A stretch of DNA of 43,026 nt from JBJFCE01 sp051888775 (GCA_051888775.1 JBJFCE010000067.1:1-43026); one strand, 5' to 3'; counted from the stretch's first letter, positions 16,931 through 25,694 are shown. The notes: generated by a model from the sequence alone, not told the origin. Numbers and translations: made by a program.

Positions 16931-17000
16931 GGTGCTCGGAGTCGGATGCATGGCAGCCGTAATGTACGGCTATTGGAAATGCATGAACAAAAGAAAATAG
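16887..17000 (+). CDS. Small single-pass membrane peptide overlapping the FNT gene
   Basis: A 37-codon gene in the +1 frame relative to the end of the FNT gene. AGGGAGG at 16871-16877 lies 9 nt before the ATG, one of the best ribosome sites in the region. The product begins MMLFIKEVLQVLVIEVLGVG, continues as a hydrophobic helix and ends in a basic WKCMNKRK tail, so it looks like one membrane span with a cytoplasmic positive end. The 44-nt overlap implies translational coupling. I recognise no family. An accessory subunit of the channel is an inference from position only. Confidence 0.7.
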   Translation: MMLFIKEVLQVLVIEVLGVGCMAAVMYGYWKCMNKRK

Positions 17001-17036
17001 ACAATTTCGCTACATTTGCATACTATATTCCCCTGA

Positions 17037-17078
17037 TGGGCTGTACAACGTATGATTCGTTGTGCGGCTCATTTTTTA
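17037..17078 (+). terminator. Intrinsic terminator after the FNT operon
   Basis: A 14-bp stem with three G-U pairs (17037-17050 with 17058-17071), 7-nt loop and TTTTTT tail. Confidence 0.88.
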
Positions 17079-17101
17079 TGGTATCGGATATAGGCAATGA
17101 A

Positions 17102-17130
17102 TTGACATTACCGGAAAAATAGCATTTAAT
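17102..17130 (+). promoter_or_regulatory. Promoter of the acyltransferase gene
   Basis: TTGACA (17102-17107), 17-bp spacer, TTTAAT (17125-17130). A leader of about 85 nt follows. Confidence 0.7.
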
Positions 17131-17223
17131 ATTTTATGAAGATAAGGTATTTGCCAATAGAATCAAAAAACGGAATTCTTTTGTATGTTAAAACTTTGAT
17201 GAAAAAAGAAAGGCTTGGTGAGA

Positions 17224-18300
17224 ATGGACCATCCGAATCAATATAAGCATCACATTTACTATATGGATTTCCTACGCCTGATTGCGTGCATTCTGATCGT
17301 GCTTGTACATGTATCTGCAATGAATTGGGATGATGTGTCCGTACGATCTTCTGCATGGCAGACCATGAATATATATGACTGTCTCGGAATCATGGGAGTA
17401 CCGCTTTTTATCATGCTCAGCGGTGCGTTGATGTTACGTGCGGATTATAGTGTTTCAATCAGGAAAATACTTGGAAAAACATTTGCCTTGTTCATTGTCT
17501 ACCATGTCTGGCTGCTGTTTTATAATTTTGTGGATTTTGTAAAAGAAGGCTATTCTTTTAGACTATATGAGATGAAGGAATATCTGATCCTGCCCACAAT
17601 GCGGGGGCAGGGAATCTATCATTTGTGGTTCCTTCCGGTATTGATGGTACTGTATCTGCTGGTGCCGATTTTAAAAGCAGCATTTTCAAGTAAAAAGATC
17701 TGTGAATATTATCTGGCGTTGTATGTGATATTGGGGTTGCTGATCCCGACGTCGCTTTTGTTTGAGTTCCCTTACAAATATCTGCTTATGGATTATTATA
17801 ACCGCACATCTTTTGTCATGCTGACGGGATATATCGGCTATTTTGTGGCGGGACATTATATTCATTCTTTTGTAAAGCCGCTTACAAAGAAGGGGAAGAT
17901 CATGACAGCGGCAGCAGTGCTGATCTGCTATGCCCTGACCGTAGTGGTCTGCGGTATGGATGCATTGCAAAAGGATGCGCCTTCCGTGATTTTAAATAAT
18001 CCGTTGACGATTACGGATTATATCGCAACAGTCGGTATCTATCTGTTACTGCGTGATGCGGGCATGTCCAGCGGACAAAAGGAGAGTCCGGGGTGGCTTT
18101 ACTGTATGAGTGGACTGACCTTCGGAATCTATCTGGTGCATCCGTTTGTTTTGGAGATACTGTCCGATATCGGTCTGACAACCCTGATTCCGCATCCCAT
18201 CCTGATGATCCCGGTGATGACGGCAGTTGTATTTGTGATCAGCGGTGTGATCAGCCTGTTATTACAAAAATTACCGGTAATAGGAAAATACATTGTATAA
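17224..18300 (+). CDS. Integral membrane acyltransferase (acyltransferase 3 family)
   Basis: About 358 residues with roughly ten hydrophobic helices. The opening HHIYYMDFLRLIACILIVLVH contains the DxxR-like and catalytic-His features of the acyltransferase 3 (OafA/WecH-like) family. These enzymes move acetyl or other acyl groups onto surface polysaccharide or peptidoglycan components. The acceptor cannot be read. GTG 17218 (5 nt after AGAAAGG) is an alternative to ATG 17224. The gene has its own promoter and is followed, after a possible new promoter, by the chemoreceptor gene. Confidence 0.85.
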   Translation: MDHPNQYKHHIYYMDFLRLIACILIVLVHVSAMNWDDVSVRSSAWQTMNIYDCLGIMGVPLFIMLSGALMLRADYSVSIRKILGKTFALFIVYHVWLLFYNFVDFVKEGYSFRLYEMKEYLILPTMRGQGIYHLWFLPVLMVLYLLVPILKAAFSSKKICEYYLALYVILGLLIPTSLLFEFPYKYLLMDYYNRTSFVMLTGYIGYFVAGHYIHSFVKPLTKKGKIMTAAAVLICYALTVVVCGMDALQKDAPSVILNNPLTITDYIATVGIYLLLRDAGMSSGQKESPGWLYCMSGLTFGIYLVHPFVLEILSDIGLTTLIPHPILMIPVMTAVVFVISGVISLLLQKLPVIGKYIV

Positions 18301-18305
18301 TGATA

Positions 18306-18335
18306 TTGCCAAGGAAACCTGATTTCTGATATGAT
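18306..18335 (+). promoter_or_regulatory. Promoter of the chemoreceptor gene
   Basis: TTGCCA (18306-18311), 18-bp spacer, TATGAT (18330-18335), with a TGn extension before the -10. It lies 40 nt before the ATG. Confidence 0.6.
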
Positions 18336-18375
18336 ACATAGGAAGAAGGTATTTTGTACGAATGGGGGAAAGAAT

Positions 18376-20487
18376 ATGGAGTACAACGAGAAACAGTTTG
18401 CAAAAAGTGCGAACAAAAAGGCAATGATCATATGGCTTACCTTGTGTATTGTCCTTTCAAGTGCCTATGTTATCGAGATCGTCAAGGGACTGCGTACGGT
18501 TGGGTACTATTTAGTGTTTTTGGCAATCTGCTGGGTTCCGTTCTTCTTAGGCTTACTGGTTTTAAGGATCAAGGGAATGGAGACAAAGCTGTATAAGGAA
18601 TTCGTTGCGGTCGGTTACAGCATTTTCTATTTGTTTGTTATGATGACGACAACGACGGTACTGGCAGTAATGTATGTGCTGCCGCTTGCCGGAATGCTGA
18701 TCTTATATAAAAACCGGAATTTTCTGCTCCGTTGTGGAATTGTTCATTTTTTGATCGTGGCAGCATCCATTGTAAAGAATTATTTAAGCGGTATGAACGC
18801 ACCATCCGATATCACCAATTATGAAGTACAGATTGCTGCGATGGTTCTCTGTTACGTGGGCTATATTCTTTCTATTAACCATCTGACCCAGTCCGAAAAT
18901 GCAATGTTGGGAGCGGTCAGTAGCAATCTTGAGAAAGTGGTGACAACAATTGAGCAGGTAAAGACAGCAAGTACTGCCGTTGTAGACGGAGTTACGGTGG
19001 TCAGAGAACTTGCGGATGAGAATAAAGAAGGTGCGGAGCTGGTAGTACAAAGCATGATGGAATTGTCTGGAAACAGCGATACGTTGAGTCAGAAGATTGA
19101 TTCCTCCATGGAGATGACGGAAGATATTAACAGTCAGGTAACTAATGTTGTGGAATTGACAGACCGTATGGCATCTGTAATTGATGAATCCGTTGCACAT
19201 GCTACGACAAGTACGGAAGCACTCGGACAGGTTGTGGAGTCTACCAATATCATGGCGCAGCTGTCTTCCGAGGTGGAGCGGATCTTAAACGAGTTCCGAA
19301 CACAGTTTGAAATGGTAAAGCAGGAAACGGGAACAATTGAAAATATTACTTCGCAGACCAATTTGCTGGCATTGAATGCATCTATTGAGGCAGCAAGAGC
19401 GGGAGAAGCCGGTAAAGGCTTTGCGGTTGTTGCGGATGAGATCCGAAATCTGAGTATGGGAACGCAGAATTCTTCCAACAGTATCATGGAGGCTCTGCAC
19501 CACTTAGAGAACACCTCCGATAAGATGACGGAATCCATCACAACGATTCTGAAATTGATTCAGGAGACGCTCGGTCAGATGAATGAAGTTAATACGAGTG
19601 TGGGTAGCATTGCGGCAGATTCCAGAGAACTCGGTGATGAAATGCATGTTGTGGAGTCTGCGATCAGAAAAGTAGAGACTTCAAATAGAAACATGGTCGA
19701 CAATATGCGTCAGGTTCAGGATATCATGGTTACCATGGTTGACAGTGTTAAGAATTCCGAAGCAACGACGAAGACGATGCTAAGCAAATATGAGGAAACC
19801 TCACGTAATGTTGTCAATATTGAGAATGTAGTAGGCAGACTGGTAGAGGAGCTGGGAGCCGGCGGCTTTTTGGGAATGAAGGATATCAAGCAGGGTATGA
19901 ATCTGTCCGTGATATCGGGCGGCAGCGATCCTTCGTCTGTGAGAGAATATAAGGCAGAGGTTGCCGAAACGGATGAGAACAGCATCTATATTGAGAGCTC
20001 GGATAATGCGCAACGATTCTTCGATATAGGTAATAATAAGACACGGTATGATGTCCGGATTATCGTGGACAATACAATGTATCAGTGGGACGGTGTGCGT
20101 ATCATAACAGCCAAAAACGGCGGTATGGATCAGTATCGTATCATGATCGAAGGAAATCCGAAGGTATTGAATCGGCGTAAATATCCGAGACTTGCAATGA
20201 CAAATCCATGCAAAGTTGTATTCAAAGCGGATCAACAGGTGTATGATGCAAAAATGCTGAATATCAGTGCCGGAGGTTTTGCAATTGTAGGCGCGGTGCC
20301 TGAATTTGCGGATGCGATAGGACAGCAGATCGAGATTACAATTCAGAATTTTGAGTTATTAGAGGGAACCTCGTTGAAGGGACTGATTATCCGTTCCAGC
20401 GAGGATAACGGAAAATACATTGTCGGTTGTCGTATGCCGGAAGATCATATGCAGATTCGCGATTATGTGCAGGAAAAGTTAGGATAA
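18376..20487 (+). CDS. Methyl-accepting chemotaxis protein with C-terminal PilZ domain
   Basis: 703 residues. Residues 15-180 hold about six hydrophobic helices with very short loops, so there is no extracellular ligand domain. The signalling coiled coil spans about 190-510, with the conserved hairpin tip NLLALNASIEAARAGEAGKG near 325-345. The C-terminal 100 residues are a PilZ domain: RRKYPR (RxxxR) near 600 and NISAGGF (the D/NxSxxG motif) about 30 residues later, the two c-di-GMP contact sites. This suggests chemotaxis output adjusted by c-di-GMP. ATG 18376 with GGGGGAAAG upstream is preferred to an earlier in-frame ATG. The HD-GYP phosphodiesterase encoded near 40-41 kb could lower the same second messenger. 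Confidence 0.9.
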   Translation: MEYNEKQFAKSANKKAMIIWLTLCIVLSSAYVIEIVKGLRTVGYYLVFLAICWVPFFLGLLVLRIKGMETKLYKEFVAVGYSIFYLFVMMTTTTVLAVMYVLPLAGMLILYKNRNFLLRCGIVHFLIVAASIVKNYLSGMNAPSDITNYEVQIAAMVLCYVGYILSINHLTQSENAMLGAVSSNLEKVVTTIEQVKTASTAVVDGVTVVRELADENKEGAELVVQSMMELSGNSDTLSQKIDSSMEMTEDINSQVTNVVELTDRMASVIDESVAHATTSTEALGQVVESTNIMAQLSSEVERILNEFRTQFEMVKQETGTIENITSQTNLLALNASIEAARAGEAGKGFAVVADEIRNLSMGTQNSSNSIMEALHHLENTSDKMTESITTILKLIQETLGQMNEVNTSVGSIAADSRELGDEMHVVESAIRKVETSNRNMVDNMRQVQDIMVTMVDSVKNSEATTKTMLSKYEETSRNVVNIENVVGRLVEELGAGGFLGMKDIKQGMNLSVISGGSDPSSVREYKAEVAETDENSIYIESSDNAQRFFDIGNNKTRYDVRIIVDNTMYQWDGVRIITAKNGGMDQYRIMIEGNPKVLNRRKYPRLAMTNPCKVVFKADQQVYDAKMLNISAGGFAIVGAVPEFADAIGQQIEITIQNFELLEGTSLKGLIIRSSEDNGKYIVGCRMPEDHMQIRDYVQEKLG

Positions 20488-20514
20488 TGTTGCATTTATA
20501 GCAAAATGTGAGAT

Positions 20515-20558
20515 AAAGACCTCGGATGACATCTTTTGAGATTCGATCCGGGGTCTTT
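20515..20558 (+). terminator. Probable terminator after the chemoreceptor gene
   Basis: AAAGACCTCGGA (20515-20526) pairs with TCCGGGGTCTTT (20547-20558) apart from one mismatch. The T-tract is weak. Confidence 0.55.
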
Positions 20559-20601
20559 GATTGTATAAAAATCATTTTGAGGGAAGAGAGGATTTATTTC
20601 G

Positions 20602-21027
20602 ATGAAAAATAGAAAATGGATGGTCAGAATCGGATGTCTGCTCGTTTTATTGGTGCTGGCTGTAGCAGTCAGATGGCAGCAGGAGCCGGAAGAGAGCACG
20701 AGTACTTGGCAGCAGGAGCCGGAAGAGAGTACGAGTACTTGGCAGCAGGAGGTACAGAATGCATATGTATTTCGTACTCAGGAACAGCTGAGCGATCATT
20801 TTGAAAGACATGGAAAGGAAATGGGCTATGACAGTGAGGAGGCCTATCTGGAAGGAGCAAACCGTGTCGTATTATCTCCCGATGCTTTGCACAAACTGGA
20901 GGAAGAAGACGGGGATGATGTATATTATCTGGAAGCAACCAATGAGTTTGTTATTGTATCACCCGACGGATATATCAGGACTTATTTTTGTCCGGAAGAC
21001 GGAATAGATTATTATAACAGACAGTAG
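20602..21027 (+). CDS. Membrane-anchored protein with putative BECR/RNase-toxin-like domain
   Basis: 141 residues. A basic start and a hydrophobic helix (about 9-23) give a signal anchor. It is followed by a Ser/Thr/Glu-rich linker built from two exact copies of WQQEPEESTST and the start of a third. Residues 55-141 form a compact domain with QLSDHFERHGKEMGY, DALHKLEEEDGDDVYYLEA and TNEFVIVSPDGYIRTYF, ending in DYYNRQ. The last segments resemble small alpha-beta domains of the barnase-EndoU-colicin-RelE (BECR) type found in phage and polymorphic toxin proteins. That assignment is from memory and is uncertain. The domain would face outside the cell. No immunity gene is obvious next to it; a MATE exporter follows after 38 bp. 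Confidence 0.6.
   Translation: MKNRKWMVRIGCLLVLLVLAVAVRWQQEPEESTSTWQQEPEESTSTWQQEVQNAYVFRTQEQLSDHFERHGKEMGYDSEEAYLEGANRVVLSPDALHKLEEEDGDDVYYLEATNEFVIVSPDGYIRTYFCPEDGIDYYNRQ
20674..20752 (+). repeat. 33-bp in-frame tandem repeat (2 copies plus a partial third)
   Basis: Units at 20674-20706 and 20707-20739 differ at one base, followed by 13 bp of a third. They encode the WQQEPEESTST linker repeat and could vary in number by slippage. Confidence 0.92.
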
Positions 21028-21065
21028 CGGATGTTGAAGGAATAAAAGGCGGAGAGACGTTAGCA

Positions 21066-22457
21066 ATGGAAAAGGAATATCTGATCAGGGAGAAACCGCT
21101 GAAGGCCTTACTTATTTTTGCACTTCCAATGATCATCGGAAATTTGTTTCAGCAATTATATACCATGGTAGACTCGGTGGTCGTGGGAAGATTTGTCGGT
21201 GAAGAAGCACTCGCGGCAGTCGGTGCATCCTATTCTCTGACAACAGTATTTATCTCGATTGCGATCGGTGGCGGAATCGGTGCTTCTGTTATTACAAGTC
21301 TGTATTTCGGAGTGGGTAACTATCTGAAGATGAAGGTATCTGTCCGTACGGCATTACTTTCATTTCTGATACTGAGTATTGTACTTGGTGCAGTCGGACT
21401 GATGTTCTCGGAGCAGATCATGATATGGCTGAATACCCCTGAAAATGTTCTGGGGCAGGCAACCGAATATCTGAATATCTATTTTATGGGTCTGCCTTTT
21501 TTGTTTATGTATAATGTCCTGTCATCCATGTTCAATGCGCTCGGCCGCTCCAGAATTCCGTTGTACCTGCTGATCGGATCCTCTGTCCTGAATATTCTGC
21601 TGGATATTTTTATGGTACGCAGTCTCGGTATGGGCGTTGCGGGTGTTGCATGGGCAACACTGATAACCCAGGGTATTTCTGCAATTTGTTCGTTCCTGTT
21701 ATTTTTAAGAGAGATGCACGGCTATCGGGATACTGTGGCTTTGAGCGGGGATGCAAAGGAAAGTCATATTGAAAAAACGGCAAGTGAGAAACGCAGACAA
21801 TGGTTTGACAGAACAGAATTTGTCAATATGGCACGGGTTGCGTGTCCTTCTGTTTTGCAGCAGTCTACGGTATCGATCGGAATGCTGCTGGTGCAATCGG
21901 TGGTAAATTGCTTTGGTTCGGAAGTGCTTGCCGGTTTTTCGGCAGGTTCCCGTGTGGAGAGCCTTTGTATTGTGCCGATGGCAGCAATGGGAAACGCAAT
22001 CTCGTCCTATACGGCACAGAATATCGGCGCAAAAGAATTTGACCGTGTCAGGCAGGGATACCGGAGCGGTTATGCTATCGTTTTGGGATTTGCAGCACTG
22101 ATCTGTATTGGTCTGGAGATCGGGTACCGACCGCTTGTAGAACTGTTTTTGGGAGAGGACGGAACTTTGCTTGCTATGCAGACCGGAATGGCTTATTTAA
22201 GGTTTATCGGCTGGTTCTTTGTATTGATCGGTCTGAAAATGCTGACGGACGGAGTGCTGCGCGGTGCGGGGGATATGAAGATGTTCACTGTTGCGAATAT
22301 GGTGAACCTAAGCATCCGTGTGATCATGGCTATGACTCTGGCACCGAGATTTGGTGTAGCGATGGTATGGATCGCAGTTCCGATCGGTTGGCTTGCCAAC
22401 TATGTGATTTCTTTTGCGGAATATCGGACCGGAAAATGGATGAAAAAGAATCTATGA
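21066..22457 (+). CDS. MATE-family multidrug/metabolite exporter
   Basis: 463 residues with about 12 membrane helices. LPMIIGNLFQQLYTMVDSVV at the first helix and VGRFVGEEALAAVGASY are standard MATE motifs, repeated in the second half (CPSVLQQSTVSIGMLLVQSVV). MATE proteins export cationic drugs or metabolites with Na+ or H+. The cytosolic loop between the halves is basic and slightly long. GGAGAG precedes the ATG by about 9 nt. The 38-bp gap to the upstream gene without a terminator suggests a two-gene operon. Hairpin element copy 2 follows. Confidence 0.93.
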   Translation: MEKEYLIREKPLKALLIFALPMIIGNLFQQLYTMVDSVVVGRFVGEEALAAVGASYSLTTVFISIAIGGGIGASVITSLYFGVGNYLKMKVSVRTALLSFLILSIVLGAVGLMFSEQIMIWLNTPENVLGQATEYLNIYFMGLPFLFMYNVLSSMFNALGRSRIPLYLLIGSSVLNILLDIFMVRSLGMGVAGVAWATLITQGISAICSFLLFLREMHGYRDTVALSGDAKESHIEKTASEKRRQWFDRTEFVNMARVACPSVLQQSTVSIGMLLVQSVVNCFGSEVLAGFSAGSRVESLCIVPMAAMGNAISSYTAQNIGAKEFDRVRQGYRSGYAIVLGFAALICIGLEIGYRPLVELFLGEDGTLLAMQTGMAYLRFIGWFFVLIGLKMLTDGVLRGAGDMKMFTVANMVNLSIRVIMAMTLAPRFGVAMVWIAVPIGWLANYVISFAEYRTGKWMKKNL

Positions 22458-22492
22458 TAATGCATAGAAATGCGTTATAATAAAAACATCAT

Positions 22493-22699
22493 TTGGGCGT
22501 TTGTGAAACTCTGTCAACAGGATGGAACGGTTTCCCACAGACCAGTCAGCAGTGGGTGCTGTGAGTCCGTCGGTACTTAGGTGCCGTATTTTGGCACCTT
22601 ATGTACCGCTACGGACGAGGTGCAGCGAAAGCGTGCCCACCGCTGACTGGTCTGTGGGAAACCATTCCATCCTGTTGACAGAGTTTTACAAACGTCTGA
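22493..22699 (+). repeat. Long-hairpin element, family A, copy 2 (core on +)
   Basis: Inverted arms (22493-22559 and 22633-22699) enclose a 73-nt core (22560-22632) almost identical to copy 1. The arms contain CCCACAGACC and share almost nothing with the inner arms of copy 1, yet pair along nearly their whole length. It ends about 30 nt before the GlsB-type gene, and an upstream TATAAT at 22476 could place it in that gene's leader. Confidence 0.92.
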
Positions 22700-22729
22700 T
22701 ATCAACTTTATTATAAGGAGGAAAAAACA

Positions 22730-22993
22730 ATGGGATTTATCATTAATTTGATCGTAACACTGGTTGTCGGAGGTGTTTGCGGTTGTATTGCAGGAAAGCT
22801 GATGAATAGCGAAGGAAGCCTGGTACGTAATGTGATTCTTGGTGTGATCGGCGGTTTTGTAGGAGGAATTGCACTCGGAATCATTGGTGTGATCGGTATT
22901 CACTTTACCGGAATCATGGGGTGGATCATGAATTTTGTGTTTGGTGTCTTAGGTTCCTGTGCCATCATCTGGGCAGCAAAGAAATTTTTCTAA
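22730..22993 (+). CDS. GlsB/YeaQ/YmgE-family small membrane protein
   Basis: 87 residues, three hydrophobic Gly-rich helices (GGVCGCIAGKLM, VILGVIGGFVGGIALG, then a final helix ending AAKKFF). This is the transglycosylase-associated / GlsB family, linked to general stress and envelope stress in Firmicutes. The biochemical role is unknown. A near-perfect AAGGAGGAAA ribosome site precedes the ATG. nagB starts 18 nt after its stop, so the two are probably cotranscribed, an unusual pairing. Confidence 0.9.
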   Translation: MGFIINLIVTLVVGGVCGCIAGKLMNSEGSLVRNVILGVIGGFVGGIALGIIGVIGIHFTGIMGWIMNFVFGVLGSCAIIWAAKKFF

Positions 22994-23011
22994 AAGAGAA
23001 AGGGATTAGAT

Positions 23012-23737
23012 ATGAGAGTATATTGTGCAAAAAACTATGAACTTGCAAGCCGTAAGGCTGCAAATCTTATTTCTGCACAGATTTTGGTCAAGCCGGATTG
23101 CGTTCTTGGATTGGCAACGGGATCTACACCGCTTGGAACCTATCGGTATCTGATTGACTGGTACCGGAAGGAAGATCTGGATTTCAGTCAGGTGCGGACG
23201 GTCAATCTGGATGAATACCGGGGGCTTTCTCCGGAAAACGATCAGAGCTATCGTCATTTTATGAATACAAACTTGTTTGACCATATTAACATTAACAAGG
23301 AGCATACGTATGTACCGGACGGACTTGAGCCGGATGCAGACAAGGCATGCGCGGATTATGACCGGATCATCGAGCGTATGGGGGGAATTGATCTGCAGTT
23401 GTTGGGACTTGGACATAACGGACATATCGGCTTTAATGAACCGGCAGAGACCTTTGCAAAGGGGACAAACTGCGTAAAACTGGCACAGAGTACTATCGAT
23501 GCTAACGCACGATTCTTTGAAAATAAAGAACTGGTTCCGAAGGAAGCATATACGATGGGGATTCAGTCTATCATGCATGCAAAAAAAATTCTGGTTGTGG
23601 CATGCGGAGAAGACAAAGCAGATATTGTGAAGAGGGCATTTACAGGACCGATCACACCGCAGGTTCCGGCATCGGTATTGCAGCTTCATCGCGATGTGAT
23701 ACTGGTCGGAGATGACGCAGCATTAAAATACTTGTAA
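23012..23737 (+). CDS. nagB: Glucosamine-6-phosphate deaminase
   Basis: 241 residues. GLATGSTPLGTYRYL is the phosphate-binding loop, VNLDEYRGL holds the catalytic Asp, and GLGHNGHIGFNEP is the NagB signature with its catalytic His/Glu. The enzyme turns glucosamine-6-phosphate into fructose-6-phosphate and ammonia, the last step of amino-sugar use. AAAGGG precedes the ATG. The partner gene nagA lies downstream but is separated by hairpin element copy 3. Confidence 0.96.
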   Translation: MRVYCAKNYELASRKAANLISAQILVKPDCVLGLATGSTPLGTYRYLIDWYRKEDLDFSQVRTVNLDEYRGLSPENDQSYRHFMNTNLFDHININKEHTYVPDGLEPDADKACADYDRIIERMGGIDLQLLGLGHNGHIGFNEPAETFAKGTNCVKLAQSTIDANARFFENKELVPKEAYTMGIQSIMHAKKILVVACGEDKADIVKRAFTGPITPQVPASVLQLHRDVILVGDDAALKYL

Positions 23738-23748
23738 AAAATACATTT

Positions 23749-23950
23749 GGTAATTGTGTAACTCTGTCATCAGCATGAAGAGGGCACCCACAGACCTGTC
23801 AGCGGCGGGTACTGGGAGTCCGTCGATACTTAGGTGCCGTATTTTGGCACCTTATGTACCGTTACGGACGAGGTGTAGCGAAAGCGTGCCCGCCGCTGAC
23901 AGGTCTGTGGGTGTCCTTTTCATGCTGATGACGAGTCTTACAATCAATTG
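23749..23950 (+). repeat. Long-hairpin element, family A, copy 3, inside the nagB-nagA pair
   Basis: Arms about 23749-23812 and 23886-23950; core 23813-23885 (73 nt). The inner arms carry CCACAGACCTGTCAGCGGCG, related to copies 2 and 5. The outer arms pair with a small bulge. It fills the whole gap between nagB and nagA. If the pair is one transcript, the element is transcribed. Confidence 0.92.
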
Positions 23951-23982
23951 ACAAGGAAATGCAAGTGAAAAGGAGAAGGGTC

Positions 23983-25101
23983 ATGCGGATTCAAAACGGT
24001 CTGGTATTTCATAAAGAGTACGGATTTCAAAGAGAAGATCTGGAACTTGAGGAAGGCATTATAAAAGGGATTTCGTCAGATTTGGGGACAACGAAGGAAC
24101 AGGAAATCCTGGACGCATCCGGATGTTATGTGATACCGGGGCTGGTGGATGTGCATTTTCACGGTTGTGCCGGACATGATTTCTGCGAAGGGACACAGGA
24201 AGCGATTCAGGCAATCGAGCAGTATGAGTTACATCACGGTATTACGACGATCTGTCCTGCGACAATGACTTTATCGGAGGAGCGCCTGACGGAGATTTGC
24301 CGGGCGGCGGCAGTTTATGGCGGTAACTGCCTGAAAGGAATTCATCTGGAAGGTCCGTTTTTATCCGAGGCAAAGAAAGGCGCGCAGAATGCGGCTTATC
24401 TGCATGCGCCGGATGCGGGAATGGTTCGGCGTCTGAAGGAAGCTTCCGGGGATCTCGTGCGTCTTGTATCCATTGCACCGGAGCTTCCGGGAGCAACGGA
24501 GTGCATCGTGGAATGTGCGTCACAGGTGCGCTTTTCGGTGGCACATACACAGGCGGATTATGAGACGGCACTCCATGCAATGCAGCTTGGAGCAATGCAT
24601 GTCACGCATCTGTATAATGCCATGCCTCCGTTTACGCATCGCGCACCGGGAGTGATCGGAGCGGCTTTTGACAGCGGCGCCGATGTAGAACTGATCTGTG
24701 ACGGAATCCATATTGATCCATGTGTTGTCCGTGCAACTTTTCGGTTGTTTACAGAGGAGCATGTCGTCTTGGTCAGTGATAGTATGATGGCAACCGGTAT
24801 GGCAGACGGTGCATATGAGCTGGGCGGTCAGCCTGTCGATGTCAGGGGGAATCGTGCGACGCTTGCAGACGGTACGATCGCAGGCAGTGCGACCAATCTC
24901 TATGATTGTATGATGACAGCCATTCGCATGGGAATCGATCCGGTAGCAGCGGTCAGGGCAGCGACTTATAATCCTGCGAAGTCTGTCGGATTGGAGCATG
25001 TCTGTGGCAGTATTTGTGAGGAAATGCCGGCAGATCTTTTGATCGTAGATCGTGACTGGAAGTTAAAGCATGTAATCAAAGGCGGAAAGAGGATAGCATG
25101 A
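23983..25101 (+). CDS. nagA: N-acetylglucosamine-6-phosphate deacetylase
   Basis: 372 residues, amidohydrolase TIM barrel. VDVHFHG supplies the metal-binding HxH, GIHLEGPFLS the Glu ligand, THLYNAMPP the substrate loop, and VLVSDSMMATGM the catalytic Asp. It removes acetate from GlcNAc-6-phosphate to feed NagB. ATG 23983 with AGGAGAAGGG upstream is preferred to an in-frame start 24 nt earlier that lies against the hairpin element. The stop overlaps the next gene's start in ATGA. Confidence 0.95.
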   Translation: MRIQNGLVFHKEYGFQREDLELEEGIIKGISSDLGTTKEQEILDASGCYVIPGLVDVHFHGCAGHDFCEGTQEAIQAIEQYELHHGITTICPATMTLSEERLTEICRAAAVYGGNCLKGIHLEGPFLSEAKKGAQNAAYLHAPDAGMVRRLKEASGDLVRLVSIAPELPGATECIVECASQVRFSVAHTQADYETALHAMQLGAMHVTHLYNAMPPFTHRAPGVIGAAFDSGADVELICDGIHIDPCVVRATFRLFTEEHVVLVSDSMMATGMADGAYELGGQPVDVRGNRATLADGTIAGSATNLYDCMMTAIRMGIDPVAAVRAATYNPAKSVGLEHVCGSICEEMPADLLIVDRDWKLKHVIKGGKRIA

Positions 25102-25646
25102 ACATCTGTGTATACGGTGCCGCAATGGAAGAAATCGCGGATCATTATAAAGAAAAAACGGAGTCGCTTGGAGAATTGCTTGCCATGCGCGGACACAGTC
25201 TGGTATACGGCGGCGGTGCTAAAGGATTGATGGGTGCCGCAGCGCGTGGCGTAAAGAGACAGGGCGGGCATATTCTGGGGATTGCTCCATCCTTTTTTAA
25301 CGTAGACGGAGAATTGTTTGAAGACTGCGATGAGTTCCTCTATCCGGATACGATGCGGGAGAGAAAGAAACTGTTAGAGGAAAAAAGCGATGCATTTGTA
25401 ATCCTTCCGGGCGGTATCGGTACATTTGATGAATTCTTTGAAACTTTGGTGCTGCGGTCTCTGGGAAGACTGCCCAAGCCGATTGCTCTTTTTAATATTG
25501 ATCATTATTATGATCCGTTGCAGCAGATGATGGAGCATGCGGTGGCGTCCGGTTTTGTGGCAGAGGACCGGATGGAAATGTATCGGATATTTGATGACGA
25601 AAAAGAAATGCTCCTGTATTTGGAACAGGAGCAGTCAAGAACGTAA
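25098..25646 (+). CDS. LOG-family protein (nucleoside-monophosphate phosphoribohydrolase-like)
   Basis: 182 residues with VYGGGAKGLMGAAARG and the family signature PGGIGTFDEFFE. LOG proteins hydrolyse nucleoside 5'-monophosphates such as cytokinin riboside monophosphates or AMP-like compounds to base plus ribose phosphate. Many are mislabelled lysine decarboxylases. It overlaps nagA by 4 nt (ATGA), so it is translated with the amino-sugar genes, though no direct pathway link is known. Confidence 0.92.
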   Translation: MNICVYGAAMEEIADHYKEKTESLGELLAMRGHSLVYGGGAKGLMGAAARGVKRQGGHILGIAPSFFNVDGELFEDCDEFLYPDTMRERKKLLEEKSDAFVILPGGIGTFDEFFETLVLRSLGRLPKPIALFNIDHYYDPLQQMMEHAVASGFVAEDRMEMYRIFDDEKEMLLYLEQEQSRT

Positions 25647-25694
25647 ACGACAGAATATGCGGTGAATTCCGCAAGGGAACATTTGGAAAATGTG

